Source: Tolumonas auensis DSM 9187 (GTDB taxonomy: Bacteria; Pseudomonadota; Gammaproteobacteria; Enterobacterales; Aeromonadaceae). Taken from it: a stretch of 64,000 bases of DNA. Of this stretch, positions 17,181 to 26,009 are shown piece after piece. The notes beneath the pieces are model-generated. The model was given only the letters and a program-made list of their open reading frames with translations. It ran no database searches and was not told where the DNA came from. The translations under genes were made by a program, and so were the position numbers. The first letter of the stretch is position 1. Each line of letters begins with the position of its first letter. The stretch is from contig NC_012691.1 in assembly GCF_000023065.1 (NCBI RefSeq), forward strand, positions 482,501 to 546,500, read 5' to 3'.

Positions 17181-19682
17181 ATGGGTAGTCACAAAATTGA
17201 ATATCGTTGTAGTCTGCTGCATGGGTTGCATGCGCGTCCGGCCACACAATTAGAAGCCTTTTGTAAGCGTTTCAGCTCAACAATTGACTGGTGTAATCAG
17301 CGTAACGGTCGTTGTGCGAATGCGAAGAGCGTACTGGCGTTACTCGGCACGGATACCTTATATGACGATCTGTGCGAAATCACGTTGTCGGGTAAGGACG
17401 CCGGCCCGGCTGCCAGTGCGTTGCTGCATTTTTTGCGGCATGAAATGTGCGAAGAAACGGATGCGGAACCAGAACCAGAGAGTTGCAGCATCCGGGTGCC
17501 GCGCAGTCTGCGGGCGACTCAGAGTCTGCTGGTCCATGGCACAGCGGTAAGTCCGGGTATCGGTCGTGGCCAACTGGTGGTGCTGGATACGATAGCGCCG
17601 GTTCTGCCTGCGGATCTGCGACCGGAACGACTGAGCCGGCGTCAGCAGCTGTTACAGAATGCGCTGACCCGGTTGCAGCAACAATTGTTGTTACAGCTGC
17701 AGCAGGCAAAAGCGCAGACAGCACAGGTGCTGCAGGCACATCTGTCGCTGGTGAGTGACTGCGAGTTTCAGCAGGCTCTGCAACGATTGTTGCCGGCGGT
17801 TGCTACCGTTGCGCAGGCTATTCTGCAGGTACAGCAGCATTTTCAGACACAATTTCTGGCATCCGCAAGTGGCTATCTGCAGGAGCGTGAACTGGATCTG
17901 CGCGATGTCTGTCAGCAGTTGCTGGCACTGCTTTATCCCGAATGGGCACAGAAAGCGTCACTTACCTTAAATACCGCCAGTGTGGTGCTGGCCGATGAAC
18001 TGACACCGAGTGAGTTTCTGCAGCTGGATCAACGCTATCTGCAGGCATTACTGCTCACTCATGCCGGGCAAACCTCACATACCATCATCCTGGCCAGAGC
18101 CGCAAATATTCCGGTATTAACCGGGCTGGCGGACAGCCGTGTACAGCAAGCGGCCGGACAAACTGTGATTGCTGATGCTGAACTGGGAATATGTCTGCTG
18201 AAACCTGACGCGGTCGCCGAGCGTTACTATGCATTGTATGCGCAGGTGAAACAGCAGCGCTGGCAACAGTTGCAGCAGCAAAGTCTGCTGGCCGGCTGTA
18301 GTGCCGATCAGCAGCGGCTCGAAATCGCCGCCAATATTACCTCGGTTACTGATGCACAAAATGCGTTTCAGGCCGGCGCGGAGGGGATCGGTCTGTTCCG
18401 TACCGAAATGCTGTTTATGGAACGGGATGCACCGCCGGATGAGGAAGAGCAGTATCAGGTTTATCGCGCTGTATTGCAGGCGGCAGAGGGGAAGCCGGTC
18501 ATTATCCGCACCTTTGATATCGGCGGGGATAAACCGCTGGATTATCTGCCGTTCACCACCGAACGGAATCCGTATCTCGGACTGCGCGGTGTCCGGCTTT
18601 ATCCGTATTGTGAGGCGCTGTTTCGTACCCAACTGCGGGCGTTGTTGCGCGCAGCTTCTGATGGCCCGCTGAAAGTGATGTTGCCGATGGTATCGCAACC
18701 GGAAGAACTGCTCTGGGTGCAGCAATTAATTACGGAAGAAGAGTCAGCGTTACATGCCGCTCTTATTCCTCATGCTTCATTTTCACTGGGCATCATGCTG
18801 GAAGTACCGGCTGCCGCATTACAGGTCAGCACGTTCTGCGCACTGGCCGATTTTTTCAGTATTGGCAGTAACGATCTGACGCAATATCTGCTGGCGGTCG
18901 ATCGCAATAATCCACGAGTTGCCCGTTACTATCACTATGCACATCCGGCGTTGTGGTTATTGCTGCAACAGGTTGTCATTCAGGCACATCAACATGGCCG
19001 CTGGATCGGGCTCTGTGGTGAGCTGGGCAGTGACCGGCGTTTTTTGCCGTTGCTGCTCGGACTGGGACTGGATGAAATTAGTCTGTCATCAGCCCGGATC
19101 ACCGAGTGTAAAACGCAACTGTCGCAACTGCATGCCGGACGGTGCCGTCAGTTGCTCCGGCAGGTTTGCGGGTGTGAAAACAGCGAGCAGGTGTTGTCAT
19201 TGCTGGCAAGCAGCCAGGTCAGCGAACCCCGTCCCATTCTGAGTACGGAAAATATGATCTTGCAGGCTGACTGGCTGAACAAAGAAGAAGTGCTGAAAGG
19301 CATGGTGGATCATCTCTGGCTGACCGGCTGGACATCGCAGCCACTTCAGCTGGAAGAAACGCTCTGGGCGCGGGAAGCAGCCTATTCCACCGGGCTTGGG
19401 CATGGGATTGCCATTCCGCATGCGATGACAGATGCGATTGATCATCCGGCGATCTCAATCTGCCGGTTAGCACACCCCGTCGACTGGGGATCTCTGGATG
19501 GTCAGCCGGTGGATCTGGTGATCATGCTGACACTCAGCACCCGGCTGGGGCGGGAGCAGCATTTGCGCATTTTCTCCCGGCTGGCGCGCCGCATTATGTA
19601 TGAGGAGTTTTGTCAGCAATTGCGGACCGCAGGTGATGAACAGGCGTTGTGCGCATTACTGCAGCAAGAATTAAATATGTAA
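17181..19682 (+). CDS. Multiphosphoryl transfer protein HPr-EI-EIIA(Fru)
   Basis: 833 aa fusion of three PTS modules. HPr-like domain, residues 1-90, with GLHARPAT (His17). Enzyme I, about 115-670, with the phosphohistidine motif GQTSHTIILARA (His300), GIGLFRTEMLFM, the PEP-site region SIGSNDLTQYLLAVDRNNP and GLCGELGSD. Fructose EIIA, about 690-833, with GHGIAIPHAM (His747). Length and order match E. coli FrwA/FryA (about 830 aa). The linker at about 165-250 is Gln/Leu-rich. With EIIB and EIIC it makes a self-contained PEP-to-sugar chain. No 1-phosphofructokinase gene is nearby, so the true substrate is open. Confidence 0.93.
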   Translation: MGSHKIEYRCSLLHGLHARPATQLEAFCKRFSSTIDWCNQRNGRCANAKSVLALLGTDTLYDDLCEITLSGKDAGPAASALLHFLRHEMCEETDAEPEPESCSIRVPRSLRATQSLLVHGTAVSPGIGRGQLVVLDTIAPVLPADLRPERLSRRQQLLQNALTRLQQQLLLQLQQAKAQTAQVLQAHLSLVSDCEFQQALQRLLPAVATVAQAILQVQQHFQTQFLASASGYLQERELDLRDVCQQLLALLYPEWAQKASLTLNTASVVLADELTPSEFLQLDQRYLQALLLTHAGQTSHTIILARAANIPVLTGLADSRVQQAAGQTVIADAELGICLLKPDAVAERYYALYAQVKQQRWQQLQQQSLLAGCSADQQRLEIAANITSVTDAQNAFQAGAEGIGLFRTEMLFMERDAPPDEEEQYQVYRAVLQAAEGKPVIIRTFDIGGDKPLDYLPFTTERNPYLGLRGVRLYPYCEALFRTQLRALLRAASDGPLKVMLPMVSQPEELLWVQQLITEEESALHAALIPHASFSLGIMLEVPAAALQVSTFCALADFFSIGSNDLTQYLLAVDRNNPRVARYYHYAHPALWLLLQQVVIQAHQHGRWIGLCGELGSDRRFLPLLLGLGLDEISLSSARITECKTQLSQLHAGRCRQLLRQVCGCENSEQVLSLLASSQVSEPRPILSTENMILQADWLNKEEVLKGMVDHLWLTGWTSQPLQLEETLWAREAAYSTGLGHGIAIPHAMTDAIDHPAISICRLAHPVDWGSLDGQPVDLVIMLTLSTRLGREQHLRIFSRLARRIMYEEFCQQLRTAGDEQALCALLQQELNM

Positions 19683-19700
19683 GACTCCATGGCGTGTGCG

Positions 19701-20555
19701 CTATTTTTCCAAACGGTATTCGGTCGGTGTCCTGCCGGTTTTTTTCTTGAATACCCGGCAAAAATAGTTGGTATCACGAAAGCCACAACGATGCGCAATT
19801 TCTTCCAGATGCATCGGGTACCGACGCAGCATAAACTTCGCGCGATCGATCCGCACATACACCATATAATCAGCAAAATTCATGTGTCCCTGCTGGCGGA
19901 ACAGGCGGGAGAGATGATTCGGGCTGATATTAAAACGCCGGGCAACGGTTTCCCGGCTGATCGCCTTGTGGAAATTCTCCTGCACATAAATACAGATCCG
20001 CTGGAAGACACTCTGCGCGCGTTGATATTTTTCCGGCTGCGGTTGATGCAGCAGTTCCTGTGTGAACGTCAGCACAGTCATGAGTTGCAGCTGCAGACTC
20101 CGCGGTGTCTGCAGTTCCGAGGCCTGTAAATCGATGAGTGCCTGCAGCATGCTGTGCACCGGACTTTTCGCCGACAACGGATAACTGTGTTTTTGCACAT
20201 CAATAAAATTCTGCTGTTGCTGGCTCCAGCTGACCAGACTGAGCCCCAGTTGCCGGCGGCCAAACAGCAGGCTCAGCACACAGACATCCTCCTGCCATAC
20301 CGGTTTATTCCAGCAGTTGGCCGGGACAAACAGAAACTGCCCGGTCGTCAGCCGTTGCTCAATTTTATCGCCCTGACTGTCACAAAGGATGTTCTGATAA
20401 TTGCCGGATAACACCCATTCCAGACGGGGAAAGGTCACCTGAAAAGCGTATTGCGGTGGTGGACAGGTATCATGGGCATACACCAGTTGATGCGTGTGCT
20501 CCGAGAGTTCCTCTTCGGTAATGACGCTGAAAATATCCTGAAATACCTGCTGCAT
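19701..20555 (-). CDS. AraC-family transcriptional regulator
   Basis: 284 aa. The C-terminal AraC DNA-binding domain has two HTH motifs (ISRETVARRFNISPNHLSRLF and LEEIAHRCGFRDTNYFCRVF) and the final FKKKTGRTPTEYR. The N-terminal part looks like a cupin-type sensor domain (GQFLFVPANCW). It is convergent with the PTS fusion, with an 18-bp gap. It recalls E. coli yijO, which sits near the frw PTS genes, so control of this PTS is plausible but unproven. Confidence 0.88.
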   Translation of the reverse strand: MQQVFQDIFSVITEEELSEHTHQLVYAHDTCPPPQYAFQVTFPRLEWVLSGNYQNILCDSQGDKIEQRLTTGQFLFVPANCWNKPVWQEDVCVLSLLFGRRQLGLSLVSWSQQQQNFIDVQKHSYPLSAKSPVHSMLQALIDLQASELQTPRSLQLQLMTVLTFTQELLHQPQPEKYQRAQSVFQRICIYVQENFHKAISRETVARRFNISPNHLSRLFRQQGHMNFADYMVYVRIDRAKFMLRRYPMHLEEIAHRCGFRDTNYFCRVFKKKTGRTPTEYRLEK

Positions 20556-20768
20556 GATCTATTCTCAAATAAGGGCGTACATATTGTAACGCAACAGATT
20601 TGACGCAGATTGCGTCTTGTCCGAGAAAGTTATATTGTTGCCGCGAATATTGCGTTCATCATATGAACTCCAAGTTCAACTGCAATAAGTGTCAGTATTT
20701 CCGTGGTAAAGCACCATACTTTTTATTAGCTGCGGTGCGATGGTAAATTGATGTCAGGAAGGGCTCGT

Positions 20769-21296
20769 ATGAAATTTAAAGCGTGTGTAGTGTTGAGCGT
20801 TGTTTCTTCAATGTTCGTCGTGGCGGGATGTACCAATCTTCATTCTGGTGACGTGTATCAGGGAAATCGTGCCGGTATCGTACAGAACGTCAGTTACGGT
20901 ACTGTAACCAGTATTCGTCAGGTTACTATTCAGGATGACAGTAGCAATATGCCTATCGGCGCTGTAGCCGGTGCCGTCGTGGGTGGTATTTTAGGTCATT
21001 CTGTCGGTGGTGGCACAGGTAAGCAACTGGCTACCGTGGGTGGTGTAGTTGCCGGTGGTCTGGCAGGTAATGCTATCCAGAATCAGGCTAACAAAACCAC
21101 AGGCATGGAAGTCGAAATTCGTCTGGATAATGGCCAGACCATCGCGGTGGTTCAGGCTAATGACCCTAACTTCCAGGTTGGTTCCCGCGTGCGTTTAGTG
21201 GATGCCGGTGGTCGTACTACAGCCGCACTGGTTAGTAACGTGAACTCTGGTGCAGCCCCTGTGGTTGTGCAACCGGGTTATACCCCAGTTCAGTAA
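20769..21296 (+). CDS. slyB: SlyB-like glycine-zipper outer-membrane lipoprotein
   Basis: 175 aa. Type II signal peptide MKFKACVVLSVVSSMFVVAG ends in the lipobox VAGC; the Cys at residue 21 would be lipidated. A glycine-zipper 2TM segment follows (GAVAGAVVGGILGHSVGGGTG, then GGVVAGGLAGNAIQNQ), with a C-terminal beta-rich part (VEIRLDNGQTIAVVQ). SlyB/Pcp proteins are abundant and linked to envelope stress. ATG 20769 is supported by AGGAAGGG upstream, and the signal peptide begins exactly there. Confidence 0.88.
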   Translation: MKFKACVVLSVVSSMFVVAGCTNLHSGDVYQGNRAGIVQNVSYGTVTSIRQVTIQDDSSNMPIGAVAGAVVGGILGHSVGGGTGKQLATVGGVVAGGLAGNAIQNQANKTTGMEVEIRLDNGQTIAVVQANDPNFQVGSRVRLVDAGGRTTAALVSNVNSGAAPVVVQPGYTPVQ

Positions 21297-21326
21297 TCTC
21301 TGCTTTATACTTATCTTATTATCTTA

Positions 21327-21356
21327 AACCCGCCAACTGGCGGGTTTTGTGTTTTT
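21327..21356 (+). terminator. Terminator of slyB
   Basis: Stem AACCCGCC / GGCGGGTT with an AACT loop, then TTTTGTGTTTTT. It lies between convergent slyB and the ROK kinase gene and may serve both strands. Confidence 0.85.
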
Positions 21357-22257
21357 ACAGACCGGGTAACCAGGCGGCTCCGCGGACACCGCTGCTATCG
21401 CCGTGTTTTGCTTTCACGATCCGGGTATTACAGCGATCGGAAAAGATATAAGGCAGCAATGCAGCGGGAAGATCCCGATACAGCGAATCGACATTCGACA
21501 AGCCACCACCCAGCACAATCACATGCGGATCAATTACATTGATCACGCTGCCAAGACTGCGGGCAAGCGCATTGACCAGATGCTGATAATGCTCTTCGGC
21601 TTTGATATCTCCGTTTTCCTTGGCGGCAATAATCTCGGCTGCAGTGAGCTGAGTGTCGTAACGCTGATTAAAACGGGTTGTAAAACCGGTGCCGGAAACA
21701 AACCGTTCCAGACAATTGTTGCGACCACAATAACAAGGTTGTGCCGGGCCGTCCTGTTCCGGTGAATGACCGGGTAGCGGATTGTGCCCCCATTCACCGG
21801 CAATGGCATTCGGACCGCTCAGCAGCTGTTTGTTCACCACCACGCCGCCACCGCAGCCGGTGCCTATAATGACGCCAAATACTGTCCGACCATCTTTGCC
21901 GGCGCCATCGACTGCTTCTGATAACGCAAAACAGTCGGCATCATTGGCCAGTGCGACGGTCTGACCGAGCCGTTGTTCCAGATCGGCGCGCAGATCCTGT
22001 CCGTTGAGGATCAGAATATTGGAGTTTTTGATCCGGCCGGTATCCGGACTGATTGCACCGGGCAAACCGATACCGACAGAAAAAGAGTGATTAAATTCGG
22101 TACGGTATTGCGTAACTAATGCAGTCACGCTGTTCAGAAATTCGCAGTACTGCTGATTTGGAGTGGCAATGCGGTGCTTTTTCAGACATTGTCCCCGGTC
22201 ATCTAATAACTGTGCCTCGATTTTGGTACCGCCAATATCCAGACCTAATCGCAACAT
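21355..22257 (-). CDS. ROK-family sugar kinase (Mak-like fructokinase)
   Basis: 300 aa. N-terminal ATP motif LGLDIGGTKIEA; ROK signature with GTGCGGGVVVN, AGEWGHNPLPGH and the zinc-site CYCGRNNCLERFVSGTG; C-terminal VIVLGGGLSN and KAKHGDSSGVRGAAWL. The last segments are nearly identical to E. coli Mak (fructo/mannokinase, 302 aa). As the last gene of the beta-glucoside operon it may phosphorylate the free glucose released by the 6-phospho-beta-glucosidase (inference); fructose is the family alternative. GGAG lies 6 nt before the ATG. Confidence 0.87.
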   Translation of the reverse strand: MLRLGLDIGGTKIEAQLLDDRGQCLKKHRIATPNQQYCEFLNSVTALVTQYRTEFNHSFSVGIGLPGAISPDTGRIKNSNILILNGQDLRADLEQRLGQTVALANDADCFALSEAVDGAGKDGRTVFGVIIGTGCGGGVVVNKQLLSGPNAIAGEWGHNPLPGHSPEQDGPAQPCYCGRNNCLERFVSGTGFTTRFNQRYDTQLTAAEIIAAKENGDIKAEEHYQHLVNALARSLGSVINVIDPHVIVLGGGLSNVDSLYRDLPAALLPYIFSDRCNTRIVKAKHGDSSGVRGAAWLPGL

Positions 22258-22331
22258 AATGTTCTCCGAAGAGGAAATAAAAGACGGTATTCCGGCGGGA
22301 ATAGAACCGGAATACCGAAGGACGCATTTAA

Positions 22332-22649
22332 TTAAATCCGGGCTGCGTTTTGCTTATACAGATCAACCAGTTCCGTGATCAGCTCTTTGGCCAGAATCGA
22401 GGTCATCAGGTGATCCTGTGCATGCACCATCACCAGTGTCATCCTGGTTTTGCCTTCACCTTCATCGGCTTCGATGAGCTGGGTCTGTACCGCATGCGCT
22501 TCACGGGCAAAGGTATTGGCTTCTTTTAGCAGGGAATCTGCTTCAACGAACTGTCCTTGTTTCGCCTGATGCAATGCTTCAAAGCAGAGACTGCGTGATT
22601 GTCCGGCATTTACAATGATGCCCATGACTGCTTCTTCTAAATCCATCAT
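22332..22649 (-). CDS. PTS lactose/cellobiose EIIA subunit
   Basis: 105 aa, all-helical trimeric phosphocarrier of the Lac/Chb family. The phosphorylated His lies in LVMVHAQDHLMTS near residue 78; the N-terminal LEEAVMGIIVNAGQSRSLCF is also typical. It passes phosphate from HPr to the EIIB at 25462-25767. Two adjacent ATGs follow AAGGAAAAAAG; either may start the protein. It begins 9 bp after the glucosidase stop. Confidence 0.94.
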   Translation of the reverse strand: MMDLEEAVMGIIVNAGQSRSLCFEALHQAKQGQFVEADSLLKEANTFAREAHAVQTQLIEADEGEGKTRMTLVMVHAQDHLMTSILAKELITELVDLYKQNAARI

Positions 22650-22658
22650 CTTTTTTCC

Positions 22659-24044
22659 TTAAAAACCATTATTGCGGGAGACATCGGCGAACCATTCGCC
22701 ACTCTTTTTAATCGTGCGTTTTTGGGTGGCCAGATCGAGCTGTACAAAGCCATAACGGTTTTTATAGGCGTTGCTCCATGACCAGTTATCGATGAAGGTC
22801 CACAGGTGATAACCCTTACAGGCGCAATTTTCACTGATGCCTTTATGCAGCCATTGCAGATGATCACTAACAAACTTGATGCGGTAGTCATCCTGGATCT
22901 GACCTTCCACCAGAAATTTTTCTTCGCCTTCGACACCCATGCCGTTCTCAGAAATGTAAGAAGGAATGTTGCCGTAGTTGTCCCGCAGATTGATCAGAAT
23001 GTCGTAGATGCCTTTTTCGTAGATCTCCCAGCCACGGTGTGGGTTCATCTTGCGGCCCGGCATTTCGTAATAATCAAAGAACCATTCCGGCATGAACGGA
23101 CTGGCCGGATTCACTGCATTGGCGCGGGCTTTCACGCGGCGTGGCTGGTAGTAATTCACGCCCAGTAAATCAACTTTTCCCTGTGCCAGCAGCTCGGCAT
23201 CGCCGGCTTCGCAGTGCGGCAACTGATCGTATTGCTTGAGCAATTCCACCAGTTCAGCCGGATATTCGCCTTTTACCGCCGGGTCGAGGAAACTGCGGTT
23301 AAAGAACAGATCGGCAATTTTTGATGCCTGCAGATCTGACGGATGTTGTGAGCGCGGGTAAGAGGGGGTCAGGTTCAGCACAATGCCGATCTGGCCTTCC
23401 TGCTGCAATGCACGGTAGCGTTGCACTGCTTTGGCATGTGCCAGCATAGTGTGATAGGCCACAGTCGCGGCGCGGCGGAAATCAACCACGTTCGGGTAAT
23501 GGAAGTCGTACAGATAGCCGCCTTCCACCGGCACAATCGGTTCATTGAAGGTGAACCAGAATTTCACTTTGCCACCAAACAGACGGAAGCAGGTTTCCGC
23601 AAAATCGGCGTAAGCATCGACCACTTCACGACTTTCCCAGCCGCCTTTTTCCTGCATGCACAGTGGCATATCGAAGTGGAACAGGTTGATGAATGGCTCG
23701 ATGCCATTGGCCAGCAGCTCATCCAGCATGTCGTTATAAAATCTGACTGCTAACGGATTTACCTCTCCGGTACCGTTCGGGATCAGGCGCGCCCAGGCAA
23801 TGGAGGTGCGGAAGGTATTGTGATTCAGCTGTTTCATCAGTTGGATATCACTGCGGAAGTGATCGTAAAACGTGGAGGTATCCTGCGGGCCAACCTGATT
23901 GAAAAAGCGATTAGGCGATTCGTCAAACCACTTGTCCCAGATGGTGGCTGACTTGCCATCCCGCAGGGTGGCACCTTCAGATTGCGGGCCAGAGGAGGCG
24001 CTGCCCCACCAGAAATTTTCCGGAAAACGATACTGCATCATCAT
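22659..24044 (-). CDS. 6-Phospho-beta-glucosidase, GH1
   Basis: 461 aa, glycoside hydrolase family 1. It cleaves PTS-phosphorylated beta-glucosides such as cellobiose-6-P inside the cell. Visible: N-terminal FPENFWWGSASSGPQSEG, acid/base Glu in FTFNEPIVP, nucleophile Glu in YISENGMG, and the phosphate-binding region NWSWSNAYKNRYGFV (Ser-Lys-Tyr set that marks 6-phospho-glycosidases). Three ATGs in a row (24044, 24041, 24038) follow a weak GAG; I give the first. It lies between EIIC and EIIA. Confidence 0.94.
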   Translation of the reverse strand: MMMQYRFPENFWWGSASSGPQSEGATLRDGKSATIWDKWFDESPNRFFNQVGPQDTSTFYDHFRSDIQLMKQLNHNTFRTSIAWARLIPNGTGEVNPLAVRFYNDMLDELLANGIEPFINLFHFDMPLCMQEKGGWESREVVDAYADFAETCFRLFGGKVKFWFTFNEPIVPVEGGYLYDFHYPNVVDFRRAATVAYHTMLAHAKAVQRYRALQQEGQIGIVLNLTPSYPRSQHPSDLQASKIADLFFNRSFLDPAVKGEYPAELVELLKQYDQLPHCEAGDAELLAQGKVDLLGVNYYQPRRVKARANAVNPASPFMPEWFFDYYEMPGRKMNPHRGWEIYEKGIYDILINLRDNYGNIPSYISENGMGVEGEEKFLVEGQIQDDYRIKFVSDHLQWLHKGISENCACKGYHLWTFIDNWSWSNAYKNRYGFVQLDLATQKRTIKKSGEWFADVSRNNGF

Positions 24045-24114
24045 TATCTCATTCAAAAATTCAGAAGGTGTGCAGATGACAGGGGGGCTGCCATCCGCAC
24101 GGTTTTACAAGGCG

Positions 24115-25434
24115 TTAAGCAGTGGCTGGTTCGCCAGCATGGGCTTCAGCCGCAGTTTCTTCTTCCTGTTTCAGTAGCGTACGTTCGTAAGCTTTCAGGA
24201 ACGGATAGTACATAACTGCCGACATCACCATACAAATCAAACACATAACCACCGGGCTGAATGACCAGTTGGCCGCCCAGGAGGCACCCAGCGGCGCCGG
24301 GCTGGTCCATGGCGTCATGGAGACGACACGAGCGACTAGACCCATGCTGGTGGCGACATACGCCAACACGGCATTGACCATTGGTACCAGGATGAATGGC
24401 AGGAAGAACACCGGGTTCATCACGATTGGTGCGCCAAACAGGATTGGCTCGTTGATATTAAACAGGCCCGGAACCACCCCCATTTTGCCGATGGTACGCA
24501 GGTGGATCGCTTTACTGCGCAGCAGCAGGAAGGCCAGCGGCAATGTAGATCCGACACCGCCGATCAGCAGGTAGTGATCCCAGAAACCTTGCAGATAGAT
24601 ATGAGTGAGTTCACCGCCGGCGGCCAGTGCCGCCTGGTTTTCGGCCAGATTGGCCATCCAGAACGGGTTCATGATCCCGGTGACGATCAACGCGCCGTGA
24701 ATACCGGCAAACCACAGGATCTGACAGATAAACAGTGAGATCAGAATGGCTGGCAGGCTGTCAGAAGCAGAAACCAGCGGTTTCACCATCGACATGATCG
24801 CTTCCGGCAGGATCATGCCGGTTTCACTTTCAATAAACAGATTCAGCGGATGCAGCGTCAGAATGATCACCATCACCGGGATCAGAATTTCAAACGAACG
24901 TGCCACACCGGTCGGTACCTGCTCCGGCAGACGGATGGTGATATTTTTCCGCTTCAGGAAGGCATACACCTCAGTGGCATAAATAGAACAGATCAGCGCA
25001 GTGAAGATCCCCTGACCGGAGAAATACTGAGTGGAAATGGCGCCATCTTTAATCGGCGCGGCCACTAACAGGAAGGACATCAGTGACAGCAAACCGGTCG
25101 TGATCGGGTCTAATTTGTAGTGACGTCCCAGACTGGCTGCAACACCCACGGAAATAAACAGCGTCATCACCCCCATGCTGAGCTGGAAGGGCAGCAACAA
25201 CTGGTTCTGGTAAGTTTTGGCAAAATCCAGCCACGCCCGGGCAAAGCCCCATTTTGTTTCCGGATCAAATGGCGGGAAAATAAACACCAGCATGAAACTA
25301 CCGACGATCATGAACGGCAGTGCGGCGATAAACCCGTCACGGATGGAGGTGACATATTTCTGTTGTCCCAGTTTTGCTGCCAGTGGCGTGACCGTATCTT
25401 CAATCATCGTCACCATTTTGTTGTATGCACTCAT
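24115..25434 (-). CDS. PTS lactose/cellobiose EIIC permease
   Basis: 439 aa, about ten membrane spans, CelB/ChbC type. Motifs: SIRDGFIAALPFMIVGSFML, WFAGIHGALIVTGIMNPFW, the substrate-site stretch LFNINEPILFGAPIVMNPV, and GVGSTLPLAFLLL. The C-terminal tail is Glu/Ala-rich. It transports and, with EIIB, phosphorylates beta-glucosides. It starts 27 bp after the EIIB stop in the same operon. The divergent EIIC at 26010 is a paralogue. Confidence 0.95.
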   Translation of the reverse strand: MSAYNKMVTMIEDTVTPLAAKLGQQKYVTSIRDGFIAALPFMIVGSFMLVFIFPPFDPETKWGFARAWLDFAKTYQNQLLLPFQLSMGVMTLFISVGVAASLGRHYKLDPITTGLLSLMSFLLVAAPIKDGAISTQYFSGQGIFTALICSIYATEVYAFLKRKNITIRLPEQVPTGVARSFEILIPVMVIILTLHPLNLFIESETGMILPEAIMSMVKPLVSASDSLPAILISLFICQILWFAGIHGALIVTGIMNPFWMANLAENQAALAAGGELTHIYLQGFWDHYLLIGGVGSTLPLAFLLLRSKAIHLRTIGKMGVVPGLFNINEPILFGAPIVMNPVFFLPFILVPMVNAVLAYVATSMGLVARVVSMTPWTSPAPLGASWAANWSFSPVVMCLICMVMSAVMYYPFLKAYERTLLKQEEETAAEAHAGEPATA

Positions 25435-25461
25435 TGCATCATCCTTTGGCCAGTCGTGTGT

Positions 25462-25767
25462 TTACTTGATCAGAGACAAAGCGAAATCGAGCACTTTGTC
25501 CCCGCGTTGCATGCCGTAATCCGTCATTGCGATAGGTTCTACCGGAACGCCATACGGTTTCGCCCGCGCCTGCAAATCGGCGAGCATGTATTTCACCTGA
25601 GGGCCCAGTAATACCGCCTGATATTTGGACACCTGTTCATCAAACTCCGCCGCACCAAAGGCTTTGATCTCTACTGGTAACTGACGTTTTTCCGCTTCAG
25701 CCAGCATTTTTTTCACCAGCAAACTGGTCGACATTCCGGCTGAACAACACAACATAATTTTTTTCAT
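25462..25767 (-). CDS. PTS lactose/cellobiose EIIB subunit
   Basis: 101 aa. N-terminal MKKIMLCCSAGMSTSLLVKK carries the phospho-Cys (Cys8) of the Lac/Chb EIIB family; GPQVKYML is also typical. GAGGAG about 6 nt before ATG 25767 fixes the start. It is the first gene of the operon EIIB-EIIC-glucosidase-EIIA-ROK kinase. Confidence 0.95.
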   Translation of the reverse strand: MKKIMLCCSAGMSTSLLVKKMLAEAEKRQLPVEIKAFGAAEFDEQVSKYQAVLLGPQVKYMLADLQARAKPYGVPVEPIAMTDYGMQRGDKVLDFALSLIK

Positions 25768-25820
25768 GGTTAACTCCTCAACAACATCCAGTGACATAAC
25801 TATAGACCTCAGGAAACAAA

Positions 25821-25838
25821 TGGGAAACCGGTTACCCA
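25821..25838. promoter_or_regulatory. LacI/AscG-type operator before beta-glucoside PTS operon
   Basis: TGGGAAACCGGTTACCCA is palindromic at 16 of 18 positions around a CCGG core; flanking AA and TT extend the dyad to 22 bp. It lies 54 bp upstream of the EIIB start, in the gap shared with the divergent EIIC. It is the likely binding site of the LacI protein encoded at 27429-28415. Confidence 0.75.
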
Positions 25839-25855
25839 TTGTTGCATTATGGCTC

Positions 25856-25871
25856 TGTGAGTTGGATCACC
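25856..25871. promoter_or_regulatory. CRP-cAMP binding site
   Basis: TGTGAGTTGGATCACC matches TGTGA-N6-TCACA at 9 of 10 positions. It sits between the divergent beta-glucoside operon and the second EIIC, next to the LacI-type operator. Confidence 0.65.
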
Positions 25872-25924
25872 GTTATCGGCAAGGATCCGGATAAAAGTGT
25901 GATCCATCTTGGATCTTGCGAGAT

Positions 25925-25937
25925 GTAAACGGTTGCC
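25925..25937. promoter_or_regulatory. Possible second LacI-type half-conserved operator
   Basis: GTAAACGGTTGCC keeps an AAAC-GGTT core but is less symmetric than the site at 25821. It is about 73 bp before the orphan EIIC start and could be an auxiliary operator. Confidence 0.35.
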
Positions 25938-26009
25938 GAAGAGAGCAAGGATTGCTTTTGGAGACGAAGCGGTTAGTCTGCAGCGGAATAAGCAGAAAAA
26001 GAGGCAGTA

